Below are positions 32,448 through 41,209 of a stretch of 64,000 nt of DNA, in pieces. The position numbers and the translations under genes were made by a program. The first letter of the stretch is position 1, and each line of letters begins with the position of its first letter. This stretch comes from Betaproteobacteria bacterium (GTDB lineage Bacteria > Pseudomonadota > Gammaproteobacteria > Burkholderiales > SG8-39), in NCBI GenBank assembly GCA_005881575.1, contig VBCA01000013.1:1-64000 (forward strand). Reading direction: 5' to 3'. Under the pieces are notes generated by a model. The model saw only the letters and a program-made list of their open reading frames with translations, did no database searches and had not been told where the DNA came from.

Positions 32448-33584
32448 TCAGACGATGTTGAGGTGCTCGAGTCCCTGCGTGATGTCCCGGTTCTTCGCTT
32501 CCTTGGAGTGCAGCTTGATGTTCAACCGCAGGTCGTTCACGCTGTCGGCGTTCCTGAGCGCGTCCTCGTAGCTGATCTTGCCCGCCTCGAACAGGTCGAA
32601 CAGCGACTGATCGAAGGTCTGCATGCCGAGCTCGCGCGACTTCTTCATGATTTCCTTGATCTCGTGCACCTCGCCCTTGAAGATCAGGTCGGAGATGAGC
32701 GGGGAGTTGAGCATGATCTCGACCGCGGCGCAGCGGCCCTTGCCTTCCTTCAAGGGGATGAGGCGCTGCGAAATGAACCCCCGCAGATTGAGCGACAGGT
32801 CCATCAGCAGCTGTTGGCGCCGCTCCTCGGGGAAGAAGTTGATGACGCGGTCCAGGGCCTGGTTGGCGCTGTTCGCGTGGAGCGTCGCAAGGCACAGGTG
32901 GCCGGTCTCGGCGAAGGCGACCGCGTGATCCATCGTCTCCCGGTCGCGGACCTCGCCGATCAGGATGACGTCGGGCGCCTGGCGCAGGGTGTTCTTGAGC
33001 GCGGTTTGCCAGTTCACGGTGTCCACGCCGACTTCGCGCTGGGTGATGAGGCAGCCCTTGTGCGGGTGGGTGAACTCGATCGGGTCCTCGATAGTGATGA
33101 TGTGGCCGTGGGAGTTCTCGTTGCGGTAGCCGACCATCGCCGCGAGCGTGGTGGATTTGCCCGAACCCGTGGCCCCCACCATGATCACCAGGCCGCGCTT
33201 GGTCATGACCACGTCCTTCAATACGTTCGGGAGCCCGAGGTCCTCGATCCTGGGAATGGCGGTGGTGATCACCCGCAGCACGATACCGACGTTCGCTTGC
33301 TGGACGAAGGCATTGACGCGGAACCGCCCTATGCCCGCGGGGTTGATCGCGAAGTTGCATTCCTTGCTCGATTCGAACTCGGCGGCTTGCCTGTCGTTCA
33401 TGATCGCGCGGGCGAGGTCGACGGTGTGCGCGGGTGTGAGCGGCTGGTTCGAGACGGGCGTCATCTTGCCGTCGATCTTGATCGCCGGGGGAAAGCCCAC
33501 GGTGATGAAGAGGTCGGAGGCTCTCCTCGACACCATCAGCCGCAGCAGGTCGTACATGAATTTCATTGCCTGTTCGCGTTCCAT
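32448..33584 (-). CDS. pilU: Type IV pilus retraction ATPase, PilT-like accessory
   Basis: A 378-residue hexameric secretion ATPase that assists PilT in pilus retraction. N-terminal PAS-like domain: SRRASDLFITVGFPP (~20). ATPase core: Walker A GATGSGKSTT (~137), Asp box ITIEDPIEF, Walker B VILIGEVRDRE (~205), His box LATLHANSAN (~230). Its insertion and its C-terminal tail after ~350 (rich in Asn/Lys/Glu, LHSKEAKNRD) are PilU-like and longer than PilT. It follows pilT by ~125 bp on the same strand. Confidence 0.95.
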   Translation of the reverse strand: MEREQAMKFMYDLLRLMVSRRASDLFITVGFPPAIKIDGKMTPVSNQPLTPAHTVDLARAIMNDRQAAEFESSKECNFAINPAGIGRFRVNAFVQQANVGIVLRVITTAIPRIEDLGLPNVLKDVVMTKRGLVIMVGATGSGKSTTLAAMVGYRNENSHGHIITIEDPIEFTHPHKGCLITQREVGVDTVNWQTALKNTLRQAPDVILIGEVRDRETMDHAVAFAETGHLCLATLHANSANQALDRVINFFPEERRQQLLMDLSLNLRGFISQRLIPLKEGKGRCAAVEIMLNSPLISDLIFKGEVHEIKEIMKKSRELGMQTFDQSLFDLFEAGKISYEDALRNADSVNDLRLNIKLHSKEAKNRDITQGLEHLNIV

Positions 33585-33708
33585 ATTCGCCTTTCTGGAT
33601 CCTCAAGTCCCGAAGTCAGCCGGGAAGGTTGTGGCCGGCTCGCCCGGCGCGCCCCTGACTTCGGCTAGCCTAAGTTAGCCTGCGCCGCAATGTCCAGGCC
33701 GAATCACG

Positions 33709-34752
33709 TCAGCCTGGGAAATTGTCCTTGTTGGCAGCCTTGCCGCGCGCCTCGGCCGAGGAGATGACGTTGCGCCTCACCAAGTCCTGCAGGTTCTGGT
33801 CGAGGGTCTGCATGCCGAATTGCTGCCCCGTCTGGATGGCGGAGTACATCTGCGCGACCTTGTTCTCCCGGATGAGGTTGCGGATCGCGGGCGTGCCGAT
33901 CATTATTTCGTGCGCGGCGACCCGGCCTCCGCCGTCCTTGGTCTTGCACAGCGTCTGGGCGATGATCGCGCGAATCGACTCGGAGATCATCGCGCGGATC
34001 ATCTCTTTCTCCGCAGCCGGAAAAACGTCCACGATGCGGTCCATGGTTTTCGCCGCAGAACTCGTATGCAGCGTGCCGAACACGAGGTGTCCGGTCTCGG
34101 CGCCGGTCAGCGCCAGGCGGATCGTTTCCAGATCGCGCATCTCGCCGACCAAGATGATGTCCGGATCCTCGCGCAGCGCGCTGCGCAAGGCGTTGGCGAA
34201 CGACAGCGTGTGCGGTCCGACCTCGCGCTGGTTGATCAGGCATTTCTTCGACTCGTGCACGAACTCGATCGGGTCTTCGATGGTGAGGATATGGCCCTGC
34301 TCGTTTTCGTTGATCTGGTTGACCATCGCGGCGAGCGTCGTGGACTTGCCCGAACCCGTCGGACCGGTCACGAGGACGATGCCGCGGGGCTGATCGACGA
34401 TCTCGGCGAAGATCTTGGGTGTCCTCAGCTCCTCGAGCGACAGGATCTTCGAGGGGATCGTGCGCATAACCGCCGCCGCCCCGCGGTTCTGCACGAAGGC
34501 GTTCACGCGAAAGCGCGCGAGACCCGGTATCGCGAAGGAGAAATCGCACTCGAGGTTTTCCTCGTAGTGTTTCCTCTGCCCGTCGTTCATGATGTCGTAG
34601 ATCATCCCGTGCACGTCCTTGTGCTCCATCGCGGGCAGGTTGATGCGGCGGATGTCCCCGTGCACGCGGATCATGGGCGGCAGACCCGAGGACAGGTGCA
34701 GGTCGGAGGCCTTGTTCTTGACGACGAAGGCTAGGAGTTCCGAGATATCCAC
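33709..34752 (-). CDS. pilT: Type IV pilus retraction ATPase
   Basis: A 347-residue hexameric ATPase that drives pilus retraction, twitching and DNA uptake. GTG 34752 is taken as start (preceded by GAAGGGGA) rather than the in-frame TTG 34767, because DISELLAFVVKNKASDLHLS is the normal N-terminus. Motifs: GPTGSGKSTT (~136), LTIEDPIEF (Asp box), DIILVGEMRDLET (Walker B ~205), GTLHTSSAAKT (His box), and the AIRNLIRE arm with the C-terminal Gln-rich stretch. PilU follows. Confidence 0.96.
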   Translation of the reverse strand: MDISELLAFVVKNKASDLHLSSGLPPMIRVHGDIRRINLPAMEHKDVHGMIYDIMNDGQRKHYEENLECDFSFAIPGLARFRVNAFVQNRGAAAVMRTIPSKILSLEELRTPKIFAEIVDQPRGIVLVTGPTGSGKSTTLAAMVNQINENEQGHILTIEDPIEFVHESKKCLINQREVGPHTLSFANALRSALREDPDIILVGEMRDLETIRLALTGAETGHLVFGTLHTSSAAKTMDRIVDVFPAAEKEMIRAMISESIRAIIAQTLCKTKDGGGRVAAHEIMIGTPAIRNLIRENKVAQMYSAIQTGQQFGMQTLDQNLQDLVRRNVISSAEARGKAANKDNFPG

Positions 34753-34757
34753 TATAA

Positions 34758-34765
34758 TCCCCTTC
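34758..34765 (-). promoter_or_regulatory. Ribosome binding site that sets the pilT start
   Basis: On the minus strand it reads GAAGGGGA, 5 nt before GTG 34752. It supports the start used for PilT. Confidence 0.55.
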
Positions 34766-34856
34766 AACGTGAGGCCCGAAAGGAATCCGAAGGATGGGCC
34801 TAAGCAGATGAAAGAGCGAGAGTTTTCAAGGCCGCGCTCGCATCGCCGCGCTGATT

Positions 34857-35543
34857 ATGTCCTCAATACCCTTGAACTTGCAAGCCGTGAGGCAGCGCAT
34901 CGAATCCGCGACCCGGGCGGCGGGCAGGCCTCCCCGATCGGTGCGATTGCTCGCGGTGAGCAAGACGTTTCCGCCGCAAGCCGTGCGCGAGGCGGCGCAG
35001 GCGGGGTTGCACGATTTCGGCGAGAACTACGCCCAGGAGGGCGTCGAAAAGATCCGCGAGCTCTCCGCGCTAGTGCTCACTTGGCACTACATCGGTCCGA
35101 TCCAGAGCAACAAGACGCGCACGATCGCCGAGCACTTCGACTGGGTCCACTCGATAGACCGTGCGAAAATCGCCGCGCGGCTTGCGCAAGCGCGCGGCCC
35201 CGGGCAAAGCGAGCTGCAGGTGTGCATCCAGATCAACGTGTCGGGCGAGGCGACCAAGGGCGGCGTCGCCCCGGCGGAGGCGGCGCAGCTCGCCAAGCAG
35301 GTGGCGGCGTTGCCGCGCCTGAAGCTGCGCGGTCTCATGACAGTGCCCGAGCCGACACCCGACGAGGCGCTGCAGCGCCGCCGATTCGGGCAGTTGCGCG
35401 AGCTGCGCGACCGGCTGAATCGCGACGGCTTCGCGATGGATACGCTCTCGATGGGCATGTCCGCGGACCTCGAGGCGGCGATCGCCGAAGGCGCGACCCT
35501 GGTACGGGTGGGTACGGCGATTTTTGGAGAAAGGCGAGGTTGA
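34857..35543 (+). CDS. yggS: PLP homeostasis protein (YggS/PLPBP family)
   Basis: A 228-residue fold-type III PLP-binding protein involved in vitamin B6 and amino-acid homeostasis; no catalytic activity is established. The PLP Lys is in RLLAVSKTFPP (~37). HDFGENYAQEGVEKI (~58), HYIGPIQSNKTR (~79), VHSIDR, CIQINVSGEATKGG (~124) and LSMGMSADLEAAI (~198) are family landmarks. ATG 34857 lies ~104 bp from the divergent pilT start. The gene is followed closely by proC and yggT, a standard arrangement. Confidence 0.95.
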   Translation: MSSIPLNLQAVRQRIESATRAAGRPPRSVRLLAVSKTFPPQAVREAAQAGLHDFGENYAQEGVEKIRELSALVLTWHYIGPIQSNKTRTIAEHFDWVHSIDRAKIAARLAQARGPGQSELQVCIQINVSGEATKGGVAPAEAAQLAKQVAALPRLKLRGLMTVPEPTPDEALQRRRFGQLRELRDRLNRDGFAMDTLSMGMSADLEAAIAEGATLVRVGTAIFGERRG

Positions 35544-35550
35544 GCCTGTC

Positions 35551-36366
35551 ATGAGAATCACGTTTATCGGCGGCGGCAACATGGCCGACGCGCTTATCGG
35601 CGGACTCCTTCGCAAGGACTTCCCGTTGCAGGATATCCGCGTGGTCGAGATCAGCGCCGAGGCCCGCCGCAAGCTCGTCGATAAGTACGGGGTCACCAGC
35701 GTCGACAAACCCAAGGACGCGGTGCGGGCGAACGACGTCGTGGTGTTCGCGGTGAAGCCTCAGCATCTGCGCGAGGCGGCGGCAAAATCCGGGATCGCGG
35801 ACAACGCCAATCTCGTCATCAGCATCGCCGCGGGCGTGCGCCTCGCCAACCTCTCGAAGTGGCTGAAGGGACATACGCGTCTTGTCCGGGCGATGCCCAA
35901 TACGCCGGCGATGATCGGCGAGGGCGTCGCGGGCCTGTTCCCGTTCTCCAAGGCGGTCACCCGCGAGGACCGCGAGCAGACCGAAACCATCCTCGGCGCG
36001 GTCGGCGCCACCGTTTGGATCACCGACGAGTCCCAGATGGACGCGGTGACCGCGATCTCCGGAAGCGGTCCGGCGTACGTGTTCTACTTCATCGAGGCGG
36101 TCGAGGACGCAGCGCGGGAGCTGGGACTCCCGGTACCGATCGCGCACCAGCTCGTATTGAACACCTTCACCGGCGCGGCCAGGCTCGCTTCGAGTAGTCC
36201 CGATCCGGTGGCCGTGCTGCGCGAACGGGTGACCTCCGAAGGCGGCACGACCGAGCGGGCGCTCGCAAGCATGGCCAAGGACGAGGTGAAGGAAGCGATC
36301 ATCCGCGCGATCCATGCGGCCAACGAGCGCGGCAAGGAGCTGGGCGAAGAGCTCGGGAAAGAATGA
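35551..36366 (+). CDS. proC: Pyrroline-5-carboxylate reductase
   Basis: A 271-residue NAD(P)H-dependent enzyme reducing delta-1-pyrroline-5-carboxylate to L-proline. Rossmann motif ITFIGGGNMADALIGGLL (~2-19); VVVFAVKPQHL (~65); RAMPNTPAMIGEGV (~115); C-terminal dimer domain with DAVTAISGSGPAYVFY (~160) and VTSEGGTTERAL (~228). ATG 35551 lies 8 nt after the yggS stop; the reading frame itself extends 27 nt upstream. Its end overlaps yggT. Confidence 0.96.
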   Translation: MRITFIGGGNMADALIGGLLRKDFPLQDIRVVEISAEARRKLVDKYGVTSVDKPKDAVRANDVVVFAVKPQHLREAAAKSGIADNANLVISIAAGVRLANLSKWLKGHTRLVRAMPNTPAMIGEGVAGLFPFSKAVTREDREQTETILGAVGATVWITDESQMDAVTAISGSGPAYVFYFIEAVEDAARELGLPVPIAHQLVLNTFTGAARLASSSPDPVAVLRERVTSEGGTTERALASMAKDEVKEAIIRAIHAANERGKELGEELGKE

Positions 36367-36926
36367 TGCTCGTTCAGATCGCCGATCTGCTGCTCCTGAA
36401 TGTATTCGGGCTCCTCGTTTACATGCTGCTCCTGCGGTTCTACATGCAGCTGCTGCGCGCGCCGTTTCGCAATCCGGCGGGTCAGTTTGTCACAGCGCTG
36501 ACCAATTGGATGGTATTTCCGGCGCGGCGCCTCATTCCCGGCCTCATGGGAATCGACTTTGCGACGATTCTTCTTGCGTGGCTGGTGCAGGCGCTGATGC
36601 TCACGCTGCTCCTGCTGTTGCACGGCAAGACGCTCGCGAGCGCTTCCGGAGCAGGGGCCGGGCTGCTGTTCGGGCTCGCGGCCGTCAAACTCCTCCAAGC
36701 ATCGCTGTATCTGCTGATCGCAGTGGTGATACTGCACGTTTTATTCAGCTGGTTCAACCCTCAGACGCCGATTGGGCCGCTGCTCGACTCGTTGACGCGT
36801 CCGTTCTACGCCGTCTTCCGGCGTTTCATTCCGCCGATCGGCAACGTGGACCTGTCCCCTATCTTCGTTCTGATCGTCGCGCAGGTGCTCCTGTATTTGA
36901 TCGGCGACGTGGTGGGCAAGTTTTGA
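36363..36926 (+). CDS. yggT: YggT family integral membrane protein
   Basis: A 187-residue protein with two YggT repeats. The first (~15-70: FYMQLLRAPFRNPAGQFV, LTNWMVFPARRLIPG) and the second (~118-175: FSWFNPQTPIGPLLDSLTRPFYAVFRRFIPP, seen as NPQTPIGPLL and LTRPFYAVFRRF) each pair a hydrophobic helix with a cytoplasmic amphipathic loop. Implicated in osmotic response and division in various bacteria, but mechanism is unknown. ATG 36363 overlaps the proC stop. Confidence 0.92.
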   Translation: MMLVQIADLLLLNVFGLLVYMLLLRFYMQLLRAPFRNPAGQFVTALTNWMVFPARRLIPGLMGIDFATILLAWLVQALMLTLLLLLHGKTLASASGAGAGLLFGLAAVKLLQASLYLLIAVVILHVLFSWFNPQTPIGPLLDSLTRPFYAVFRRFIPPIGNVDLSPIFVLIVAQVLLYLIGDVVGKF

Positions 36927-36944
36927 GCACCTGGGCAAAACGCA

Positions 36945-38222
36945 TCAAGCCTCGTAGACGACCTGCCCGCCGACCAGGGTATAGCGCACCCGGCCAGGCA
37001 GCTCGTAGCCGATGAAGGGCGTGTTCTTTCCCTGGCTCTTCAGGGAATCCGCGGTGATCTTGACTTGCGCGCTCGGGTCGAACACGCACACATCTGCGTC
37101 CCTGCCGGCGGCGATATCCCCCGCCGGCACGCCCAGGATCGCCGCCGGTTTGGAGGTCACCATGGCGAGCGCCTCGGGCAGAGCCACGCGCATCTCCTCG
37201 GCCCACTTCAGTGCGAGGGGCAGCAGGAGCTCCAGACCCGTCACCCCCGGCTCCGACTCGGCGAAAGGCAGCTGCTTCGCGTCCTCGTCGACCGGCGCGT
37301 GATCCGAGCACAGCGCATCGATCGTCCCGTCGGCGAGGCCCGCCCGGAGCGCATCGCGGTCTCGCAAGGACCGGAACGGCGGGATCACGTTGCAGTGTGA
37401 ATCGAAGTAGCCGAGGTCGATCTCGGAGAGGTGCGCGTGATGGGCGCTCGCGTCGCAACTGACGGGCAGTCCCTCTTTTTTGGCCGCGCGCAGCATCGCG
37501 ACGCCTTCAGCCGTGGAAAGGCGGCATAAATGAACCCGGGTACGCGTGGCGCGCACGAGCTGCAGGATGGTCGCCAGCGCGATGGTCTCGGCGAACGCCG
37601 GAATTCCCGGTAGACCGAGGCGGGTGGCCACCTCCCCGTCGTGCGCCACGCCGCCCCGCGCGAGAAATCCGTCCTGCGGCCGCAGCCACACCGCGATGCC
37701 GAAGGTTGCGGCGTATTGCAGCGCGCGCCACAGCATCTGCGTGTCCGAAAGCGGCGTGTCGGCGTGAGAGAACGCAATGCAACCCGCGTCTCGCAGCACA
37801 GCCATCTCCGTAAGCCGCTCGCCGCCGAGCTTCCAGGTGAGGGCGCCGAGCGGATAGACGTGTGCGAGATTCAGACTTTTCGCGCGGTACTTGAGCATCT
37901 CCACCAGGCCCGGCTCATCGAGCGGCGGGTCGGTGTCGGGGGGACAGGCGAGGCTCGTGACGCCGCCTGCGACCGCGGCCTGCATTTCCGACGCGAGCGT
38001 CGCCTTGTATTCGAAGCCCGGTTCGCGCAGCCGTGCCGATAGGTCGATCAGGCCCGGACAGACCACGAGCGCATCCGCGGCCAGCGTGCGCTCGGCCCGA
38101 AATCCGGCCGGGGCCTTGCCGAGCGCGGCGATTTTTCCCTCCGCTATGAAAACGTCCTGCTTCGCGTCGACGCGGTTTTTCGGGTCGATCACGCGCCCGT
38201 TCTTGATGTGGACCTTGCTCAC
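36945..38222 (-). CDS. pyrX: Non-catalytic dihydroorotase homologue (PyrX-type)
   Basis: A 425-residue amidohydrolase-fold protein; GTG 38222 overlaps the cupin stop codon by 4 nt. Overall match to class I dihydroorotases is clear (ALVVCPGLIDL, LREPGFEYK, VTSLACPPDTDPPLDEP, LRPQDGFLARGG, ALCSDHAPVDED). The metal-binding HxH of active enzymes, normally DLHVHLREPG, reads DLSARLREPG, so both His are lost. This is the signature of PyrX-like partners that help aspartate transcarbamoylase (PyrB) assemble or function in some proteobacteria. A true pyrC must be elsewhere. Function as PyrB partner is inferred. Confidence 0.88.
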   Translation of the reverse strand: MSKVHIKNGRVIDPKNRVDAKQDVFIAEGKIAALGKAPAGFRAERTLAADALVVCPGLIDLSARLREPGFEYKATLASEMQAAVAGGVTSLACPPDTDPPLDEPGLVEMLKYRAKSLNLAHVYPLGALTWKLGGERLTEMAVLRDAGCIAFSHADTPLSDTQMLWRALQYAATFGIAVWLRPQDGFLARGGVAHDGEVATRLGLPGIPAFAETIALATILQLVRATRTRVHLCRLSTAEGVAMLRAAKKEGLPVSCDASAHHAHLSEIDLGYFDSHCNVIPPFRSLRDRDALRAGLADGTIDALCSDHAPVDEDAKQLPFAESEPGVTGLELLLPLALKWAEEMRVALPEALAMVTSKPAAILGVPAGDIAAGRDADVCVFDPSAQVKITADSLKSQGKNTPFIGYELPGRVRYTLVGGQVVYEA

Positions 38223-38695
38223 TTGTAGGGGCTTCCGTCCTTGTGCGTGAAAACCCATTTCCCGTCTACCAGGCGCGCCGCCAGGTCCACGTCGGCGTAG
38301 GTGGCTGCGTCCCCGGTCGTGCGGTCGCCGATCTCCAGGTAGAGCGCGGGCTTCTTTGTCTCGTTGACGAGCTGATGCCCGTCCGCCCTTCCCGCGGGAA
38401 ATCCGGCCGCCATGCCGCGCTTGAGCTTCTGTCGCCCGGCATCGGAGACGAGCGTGAGCTCGCCCTCGAGCACGTAGATAAACTCATCCTGCTTGGAGTG
38501 CCAGTGGCGCATCGAGGATTCCGCGCCCGGGTCAAGGCGCGTGAGGTTGACGCCGAAGTTTTTCAGGCCGGCCGCATCGCCGAGGCGCCGCTTGTGCCGG
38601 CCCGCGACTCGGGCTTTGTACGGTTCCGGGTAGCCGGTGGTCGACTGCTCGAGTACTTGCGCAGGATCGAGGGCGGGCGCGTTGGATTTCGTCAC
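38219..38695 (-). CDS. Cupin-domain protein inserted in the pyrimidine operon
   Basis: A 158-residue protein; GTG 38695 starts 3 nt after the pyrB stop, and the gene ends overlapping pyrX. It contains one cupin barrel (~45-140): MRHWHSKQDEFIYVLEGE, with the metal HxHx(4)E at ~62-68, and the second motif near GMAAGFPAGRADGHQLVN (~95), including His. An extra C-terminal segment (YADVDLAARLVDGKWVFTHKDG, core DLAARLVDG) may cap the barrel. The substrate is unknown. Its tight placement between pyrB and pyrX implies cotranscription. A cupin here is not a usual part of the operon. Confidence 0.85.
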   Translation of the reverse strand: MTKSNAPALDPAQVLEQSTTGYPEPYKARVAGRHKRRLGDAAGLKNFGVNLTRLDPGAESSMRHWHSKQDEFIYVLEGELTLVSDAGRQKLKRGMAAGFPAGRADGHQLVNETKKPALYLEIGDRTTGDAATYADVDLAARLVDGKWVFTHKDGSPYK

Positions 38696-38697
38696 GG

Positions 38698-39645
38698 TCA
38701 GTTTCCGGCGAGGATGCTCATCACCGCCATGCGCACGGCGATGCCGAAGGTGACCTGCGGCAGGATCACCGAGTGCGGGCCGTCGGCGACCGAGGAATCG
38801 ATCTCGACGCCCCGGTTCATCGGCCCCGGGTGCATGACGATGGCATCGGGCTTGGCGAGGACGAGCTTCTGCGGCGTCAAGCCGTAGGACTTGAAGAACT
38901 CCTGGGCGGAAGGCAGCAGCGGCCCTTTCATGCGCTCGTTTTGCAGGCGCAGCATGACCACGACGTCGCAACCTGCGAGCCCCTCGCGCATGTCGTGATG
39001 CACGGAGACTCCGAGCTGCTCCACGCCCGTGGGCAGCAACGTCCTCGGTCCGATCACGCGTACGTCGGGTGCGCCGAGGGTGGTGAGCCCGTGTATCAGC
39101 GAGCGCGCGACGCGCGAATGCAGCACGTCTCCGACGATGGCTACCGAGAGCCCGGTGAAGTCCTTCTTGTAGTGGCGAATGGTATAAATGTCGAGCAGCC
39201 CTTGAGTCGGGTGCGCATGGCGACCGTCGCCCGCATTGATCACGTGCACATGCGGGGCGACGTGGCTCGCGATCAGGTGGGCGGCGCCGCTGGAGGAATG
39301 CCGCACGACGAACATGTCCGCGTGCATCGCGCAAAGGTTGTCGACCGTGTCGAGCAAGGTCTCGCCTTTGGTCGAAGACGATACGGTGATATTCAGGTTG
39401 ATGACGTCGGCGGACAGGCGCTTCGCGGCGATCTCGAAGGTGGTACGCGTGCGTGTCGAGGGTTCGAAGAACAGGTTGAACACCGACTTGCCGCGCAGGA
39501 GCGGCACCTTCTTCACCTCGCGCTCGGTCACGCCGATGAAGGACGCGGCCGTGTCCAGGATGTGCACGAGGATCTCGCGGGGAAGCCCCTCGATCGTGAG
39601 CAGGTGCTGGAGTTTTCCGTCGCCGTTAAGCTGCGGGTTTCGCAT
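38698..39645 (-). CDS. pyrB: Aspartate transcarbamoylase catalytic chain
   Basis: A 315-residue enzyme forming carbamoyl-aspartate in pyrimidine synthesis. ATG 39645 overlaps the pyrR 3' end by 20 nt; the longer open frame upstream runs through pyrR in another frame. Signatures: [16 protein letters not shown] (carbamoyl phosphate binding, ~50-65), [12 protein letters not shown] (~80), [28 protein letters not shown] (~130), [12 protein letters not shown] (~160), MLRLQNERM (~225) and [12 protein letters not shown] (~265). No pyrI (regulatory chain) gene is adjacent, consistent with class A-type complexes that pair with dihydroorotase-like partners. Confidence 0.96.
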   Translation of the reverse strand: MRNPQLNGDGKLQHLLTIEGLPREILVHILDTAASFIGVTEREVKKVPLLRGKSVFNLFFEPSTRTRTTFEIAAKRLSADVINLNITVSSSTKGETLLDTVDNLCAMHADMFVVRHSSSGAAHLIASHVAPHVHVINAGDGRHAHPTQGLLDIYTIRHYKKDFTGLSVAIVGDVLHSRVARSLIHGLTTLGAPDVRVIGPRTLLPTGVEQLGVSVHHDMREGLAGCDVVVMLRLQNERMKGPLLPSAQEFFKSYGLTPQKLVLAKPDAIVMHPGPMNRGVEIDSSVADGPHSVILPQVTFGIAVRMAVMSILAGN

Positions 39646-40132
39646 CGGAGAGTCGCAAGAAAAATTTGCCGCGCTCGTCGCGCGCCAGTCGCAGAAGTTT
39701 GCCTGCGGGCATCGAAAGCGTGGCGCCGACATACTGTGCCGCGATCGGCAGCTGCCGTTCGCCGCGGTCGACCAGCGCCGCCAGCTCGATTTTTCCGGGG
39801 CGCCCATAGTCGAACAGCTCGTTCATCGCGGCGCGCACGGTGCGCCCGGTGTACAGAACATCGTCGATCACGACGATATGCCGGCCGTTGACGTCGAACG
39901 GGATCTGAGAAGGCTTCACCGGGTGGTGGAGTCCGGCGACGTCGAAATCGTCGCGATAGAAGGAGATGTCGAGCGTTCCCATCGGCGTCGAAACCTCCAG
40001 CTCCCGGTGCAGACGCTCGGCGAGCCAGGCGCCGCCCGTGCGTATGCCGACGAGCCCGGTCGATTCGGTGACGCCGGCGCGGAGCTTCCGCGCGAGCTCT
40101 TCGCACAGCGCTTCAGCGTCGGGCAGGTCCAT
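39626..40132 (-). CDS. pyrR: PyrR: uracil phosphoribosyltransferase / pyrimidine operon regulator
   Basis: A 168-residue type I PRTase. [15 protein letters not shown] (~28) and the PRPP loop [17 protein letters not shown] (~86-102), with VDRGERQLP and [11 protein letters not shown], define PyrR. In Bacillus it attenuates the pyr operon by RNA binding; in gram-negative bacteria the regulatory role is less certain and UPRTase activity may dominate. No obvious antiterminator hairpin was found. It overlaps ruvX by 20 nt and pyrB by 20 nt, so the operon is tightly coupled. Confidence 0.93.
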   Translation of the reverse strand: MDLPDAEALCEELARKLRAGVTESTGLVGIRTGGAWLAERLHRELEVSTPMGTLDISFYRDDFDVAGLHHPVKPSQIPFDVNGRHIVVIDDVLYTGRTVRAAMNELFDYGRPGKIELAALVDRGERQLPIAAQYVGATLSMPAGKLLRLARDERGKFFLRLSDAKPAA

Positions 40133-40568
40133 CCAGATAACTCTGCAGGATGATTTGAGCGGCGAGGGCGTGCACCGTCTGCTTGCGCTTGCGCTCCCTG
40201 AGGCCGCTTTCGCGGAACGTTTCTTCCGCGGCGGTCGAAGAAAGCCTCTCGTCGGTGAGTTCTACCGGGAGCCGAAAGCGCGCCGCGAGCCGGCGCGCGA
40301 ATCGCCGCGCGCGCCGCGTCATGTCATGCTCACCGCCGTCCATCGCTAGCGGCAGGCCGACTACCAGCAGTTCGGGCCGCCATTCGCGCACGAGCGTTTC
40401 GACCTCCGCCATGCACCGGCTCGCACCTGCCGCCTCGAACATCCCCAGGGGATTGGCGAGTCGCGTTTCGGTATCACCCACCGCGACGCCGATCCAACGC
40501 GCGCCGAAATCGAATGCAAGTACGGTGTGGCCGGAGACCTTTGACGGGGCCACGGCCGCCTCGCTCAC
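40113..40568 (-). CDS. ruvX: Putative pre-16S rRNA nuclease / Holliday junction resolvase (YqgF/RuvX)
   Basis: A 151-residue RNase-H-fold nuclease. [17 protein letters not shown] (~17-33, catalytic Asp), [12 protein letters not shown] (~65), [11 protein letters not shown] (~100, second Asp/Glu site) and [19 protein letters not shown] (~128-146). YqgF is needed for 16S rRNA 5' maturation and is also called RuvX. It overlaps yqgE and pyrR, as in many betaproteobacteria, so expression is coupled to the pyrimidine genes. Confidence 0.93.
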   Translation of the reverse strand: MSEAAVAPSKVSGHTVLAFDFGARWIGVAVGDTETRLANPLGMFEAAGASRCMAEVETLVREWRPELLVVGLPLAMDGGEHDMTRRARRFARRLAARFRLPVELTDERLSSTAAEETFRESGLRERKRKQTVHALAAQIILQSYLDGPARR

Positions 40569-41125
40569 GCGTGCCCTGCCTCCTCGGACAATCTGGCGAA
40601 GTCGATGCCGAGCAGCTTCATCGCCGCGGGCAGGCGTTCCTCAGTCGGCGTATCGAAAATGATCCCATCTTTGGCTTCGACGGTGAGCCAGGCGTTCTGC
40701 TTGATTTCATTCTCGAGCTGTCCCGCCGCCCAGCCCGCATAGCCGAGCGTGACCAGAAGCTTGTGCGGACCGCCGCCCTGACCGACCGCTTCCAGAATGT
40801 CCTTGGAAGTGGTGAGACCCATCTTGCCGCGCACCGCAAGAGTGGATTGCCACTCCCCGAGGGGCTGGTGCAGGACAAAGCCACGGTCGGTTTGCACCGG
40901 TCCGCCGAAATACACCGGCTCATTCACCAGAATCTGAGAAGTCAGCCGCAGGCTCAGGCGGTCGAACAGGGCGCCCAGAGTCATCTCGATCGGGCGGTTG
41001 ACCACCACGCCGAGCGCCCCCTGGTCATTGTGCTCGCAGATGAATGTCAGGGTGCGGGCAAAATAGGGATCGACCATGTTGGGCATGGCGATCAAGAAAT
41101 GATTGGTGAGATTGACCTGGGCCAT
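40565..41125 (-). CDS. yqgE: UPF0301/YqgE/AlgH family protein
   Basis: A 186-residue protein. ATG 41125 is preferred over the upstream GTG 41167, since [21 protein letters not shown], here [13 protein letters not shown], is the family N-terminus and a -10 box lies just before it. [16 protein letters not shown] (~38), [16 protein letters not shown] (~75) and [19 protein letters not shown] (~115) are diagnostic. The function is unresolved; AlgH was first linked to alginate regulation. It heads the yqgE-ruvX-pyrR-pyrB-cupin-pyrX operon. Confidence 0.92.
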   Translation of the reverse strand: MAQVNLTNHFLIAMPNMVDPYFARTLTFICEHNDQGALGVVVNRPIEMTLGALFDRLSLRLTSQILVNEPVYFGGPVQTDRGFVLHQPLGEWQSTLAVRGKMGLTTSKDILEAVGQGGGPHKLLVTLGYAGWAAGQLENEIKQNAWLTVEAKDGIIFDTPTEERLPAAMKLLGIDFARLSEEAGHA

Positions 41126-41139
41126 GGAGGCGAGTTCGT

Positions 41140-41169
41140 ATTGTAATCCCTCGGCAGGGTCACGCACAA
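41140..41169 (-). promoter_or_regulatory. Candidate sigma-70 promoter for the yqgE-ruvX-pyr operon
   Basis: On the minus strand TTGTGC (41169-41164), an 18-nt spacer and TACAAT (41145-41140) lie just upstream of ATG 41125. The implied leader is only about 8-10 nt, and no Shine-Dalgarno site is seen. Confidence 0.4.
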
Positions 41170-41209
41170 TTTTGCGCCGCGCCCTTGGCGTCGTGCAGGC
41201 GCGGGATTA

